Assembly (NCBI RefSeq): GCF_947497695.1
Contig: NZ_CANMHM010000002.1
Coordinates: 401,387 to 465,386, forward strand
Length of the DNA: 64,000 nt
Source of the DNA: an uncultured Polaribacter sp.
GTDB taxonomy: Bacteria; Bacteroidota; Bacteroidia; Flavobacteriales; Flavobacteriaceae
Direction of reading: 5' to 3'
The notes under the pieces were generated by a model. That model was not told the DNA's origin and made no database searches. It saw only the letters and a list, made by a program, of their open reading frames with translations. Shown one piece after another: positions 61,832-64,000 of the stretch (its first letter is position 1; each line of letters begins with the position of its first letter). The translations under genes were made by a program, and so were the position numbers.

Positions 61832-64000
61832 TTAGTTTCCTCCGTTATTGTTATATTCTATATAATCAATATCATCATTGTTATTAATGTTGGTTTCTCC
61901 TCCAGAAAAGTACCTTATTGTTACTTTTAATGGGAATGATCCTTGTGTATTTGATGTAGGACTATATACTGCATTTATTCCTATAAATCCTGCAGTTAGT
62001 GCTTGGAATATACCTCCATTACCTACATATGTAAACTTGTGTAAAGAAGGATGTGTACCATCATAAACCCAGTCTGAATTTGATACCGGTAAACCGTTTA
62101 AGATTGTAAGGGTATCGTCATAAGAAATAGCCAATTCAGTATTTTTTATAATTCTTAACTCTACACTACTAATCCCATCTGAATTAGCATTTAAATACTC
62201 CCCAATTAACACTCTAAAGTCAACTGTTCCTGAATTACCAATAACTGTTGTGTTACCTGTAAAAATTGTTGGACTAAAATCTGGAATAGGATTCGCTGTA
62301 ATAGTAATATTAACAACAGCTGTATCACAATCTCCATCTGAATCACATATTTGGTATGTAATACTATCTGAACCATTTTGACCTATTGTTGGTGTATAAT
62401 CTATGGTATCATCTGTTGGATCATTTGGCGTTCCTCCATTATTTACTGTTGCTATACCTTTTGTTGGTGCTACTGTTATTGTAATCGCTGAACTTGATGC
62501 TCCATCACCTCCAAAAGTATCGTTAGATAATACTGTAATATTAACTAAACTACTGTTTTCAGCAACTGTTAAAGGATCATTTACTGCTGTTGGCACATCA
62601 TTTACTGGATCTACAGTAATTGTTACTATAGCTGTATCACAATCTCCATCAGCATCACATATTTGGTATGTAATACTATCAGTACCATTATAATCCATTG
62701 TTGGTGTATACGTTAATGTATCATCTGTAGGATTATTTGGTGTTCCTCCATTATTTACAACTGCAATACCATTAGATGGTCCACTTGTAATAGTAATGGT
62801 TCCTGTGGATGGACCATCGCCTCCAAAAGTATCATTACCTAAGACTACAATGTTATTATTAGTACTGTCCTCATCAACATTATTTGTTGGATCATTTACT
62901 GCTACAGGAACTTGATTTACTGACGTTACAGTCATCGTAACCGTTGCAGTATCACAATTTTGAGGCACTAAATTATCACATACTGTATATGTAAATGAAT
63001 CTGGTCCATTATAATTTGGATTTGGTGTATATGTTATAACATCATCACTTGGATCATTTGGTGTTCCATTAGGATCTGTTATAACAACTGTTCCGTTTGT
63101 TGGATTAGATGCTACGATTGTTCCATTTGTAGGAATATCGTTATCATTTCCAAAAACAGGTACAATTATTGAAACGTTCTCTGGCGTGGTTGCTGTATCG
63201 TTTGTAACATCTACAATTGGTGCTACTGTTATCGTTGCAACTGCTGTATCACAATCTCCTGTAGAATCACATATTTGGTATGTAAAACTATCAGTTCCAT
63301 TATAATTTGCATTTGGTGTATAATCAACTGTATCATCTGTTGGATCATTTGGTGTTCCTCCATTATTTACTACTGCGATACCATTTGTTGGCGCCACTGT
63401 AATTGTAATTGCTCCTGTTGATGGACCGTCTAATCCAAATGTATCATTCGTTAATACTGCAATGTTTATCGTATCATCTTCATTAACATTATTTACAGGA
63501 TCATTCACTGCAGTTGGTAATGGTGATGCTGTAATAGAAATATTTACTACTGCTGTATCACAATCTCCATTTGAATCACAGATTTGATACGTAATACTAT
63601 CTAATCCATTAGCTCCTGGTGTTGGTGTATAATCTATTGTATCATCTGTTGGATCATTTGGTGTTCCTCCATTATTTACTACTGCGACACCATTAGATGG
63701 TCCACTTGTAATTGTAATGGTTCCTGTAGATGGACCATCGCCTCCAAAAGTATCATTAACTAACACTGTAATGTTATTAAGACCACTATCTTGTGCCACT
63801 GTTAAAGGATCATTTACTGCTGTTGGCAAGTCATTTACCGATGTTACTGTTAAAACAACTGTTGCTGTATCACAATCACCATCTGCATCACAAATTTGGT
63901 ATGTAATACTATCTGGTCCGTTATAATTTGCATTTGGTGTATAATCTATTGTATCATCTGTTGGATCATTTGGTGTTCCTCCATTATTTACTACTGCAAT
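61832..64000 (-). CDS. Second giant repeat adhesin, 5' end off window
   Basis: The reading frame stays open to base 64000, so the N-terminus is missing (723 residues visible). It has five full repeats and part of a sixth, with the same motifs as its neighbour ([31 protein letters not shown]). One divergent unit has a longer Cys spacing (VCDNLVPQNCDTA). The final 140 residues are paralogous to the neighbour's C-terminal domain (PDFSPTIFTGNTTV, WVYDGTHPSLHKFTYVGNGG). The two genes are separated by a terminator-like hairpin and probably arose by duplication. Confidence 0.9.
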   Translation of the reverse strand: MAVVNNGGTPNDPTDDTIDYTPNANYNGPDSITYQICDADGDCDTATVVLTVTSVNDLPTAVNDPLTVAQDSGLNNITVLVNDTFGGDGPSTGTITITSGPSNGVAVVNNGGTPNDPTDDTIDYTPTPGANGLDSITYQICDSNGDCDTAVVNISITASPLPTAVNDPVNNVNEDDTINIAVLTNDTFGLDGPSTGAITITVAPTNGIAVVNNGGTPNDPTDDTVDYTPNANYNGTDSFTYQICDSTGDCDTAVATITVAPIVDVTNDTATTPENVSIIVPVFGNDNDIPTNGTIVASNPTNGTVVITDPNGTPNDPSDDVITYTPNPNYNGPDSFTYTVCDNLVPQNCDTATVTMTVTSVNQVPVAVNDPTNNVDEDSTNNNIVVLGNDTFGGDGPSTGTITITSGPSNGIAVVNNGGTPNNPTDDTLTYTPTMDYNGTDSITYQICDADGDCDTAIVTITVDPVNDVPTAVNDPLTVAENSSLVNITVLSNDTFGGDGASSSAITITVAPTKGIATVNNGGTPNDPTDDTIDYTPTIGQNGSDSITYQICDSDGDCDTAVVNITITANPIPDFSPTIFTGNTTVIGNSGTVDFRVLIGEYLNANSDGISSVELRIIKNTELAISYDDTLTILNGLPVSNSDWVYDGTHPSLHKFTYVGNGGIFQALTAGFIGINAVYSPTSNTQGSFPLKVTIRYFSGGETNINNNDDIDYIEYNNNGGN

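Overview
The window is AT-rich and reads as a chromosome segment of a marine-type flavobacterium (Bacteroidetes, Polaribacter-like). The evidence is a gldA gliding ABC gene, a PorP/SprF-OmpA locus of type IX secretion style, a DnaE with a fused proofreading exonuclease, TAnnTTTG-type -7 boxes, an S16 protein with an acidic Ala/Glu-rich tail, and an RteC/IntDOT-like mobile element. The genus is an inference.

Region 1 (1-8.0 kb): a sucrose-type sugar locus. A GH13 sucrose-phosphorylase-family enzyme (cut by the left edge), a PfkB fructokinase, an SLC45-like MFS symporter and an exported glutaredoxin-like protein form a tight minus-strand operon. Next to it are a TonB-dependent receptor without a SusD partner and a divergent LacI-family regulator. 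Twin 14-bp palindromic operators lie between the receptor and the regulator.

Region 2 (8,106-39,035): an integrated genomic island of about 31 kb in the 3' end of tRNA-Ser(GGA). A 13-bp piece of the tRNA end is repeated directly at both borders. The tyrosine integrase lies next to the tRNA, and a shared GGTGTCAGT motif occurs near both ends. From left to right the island holds: a small cluster with a predicted lysin-like and two hydrophobic proteins; an endonuclease/exonuclease/phosphatase-family protein; a kilobase of consecutive imperfect palindromes with very short ORFs; a GHKL ATPase-nuclease (Shedu-like) fusion and an AlbA_2 protein, both defence-like; a DnaC-like ATPase, a winged-helix protein, an excisionase-like HTH and RteC with palindromic sites; and about 19 kb of metal efflux genes. 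The metal genes form a Cus-like RND set with an HMA-AraC regulator, and a second set with an RND-TolC fusion, Fur-type regulator, MerTP, GDCCVxC protein and Zn/Cd-type P-ATPase. No relaxase is visible.

Region 3 (39-51.3 kb): housekeeping chromosome. It contains tRNA-Ser, rimM, rpsP with a structured leader, an inverted-repeat intergenic element, dnaE, an aldonolactone-oxidase-type flavoprotein with a HAD phosphatase, gldA, a membrane protein and a deoxynucleoside kinase.

Region 4 (51.3-64 kb): a surface adhesin locus on the minus strand. Two paralogous giant repeat proteins (one running off the right edge) precede a chimeric gene and an OmpA/PD40 protein. The chimera joins an adhesin N-terminus to the C-terminal half of a PorP/SprF barrel, and is the oddest single gene in the window.
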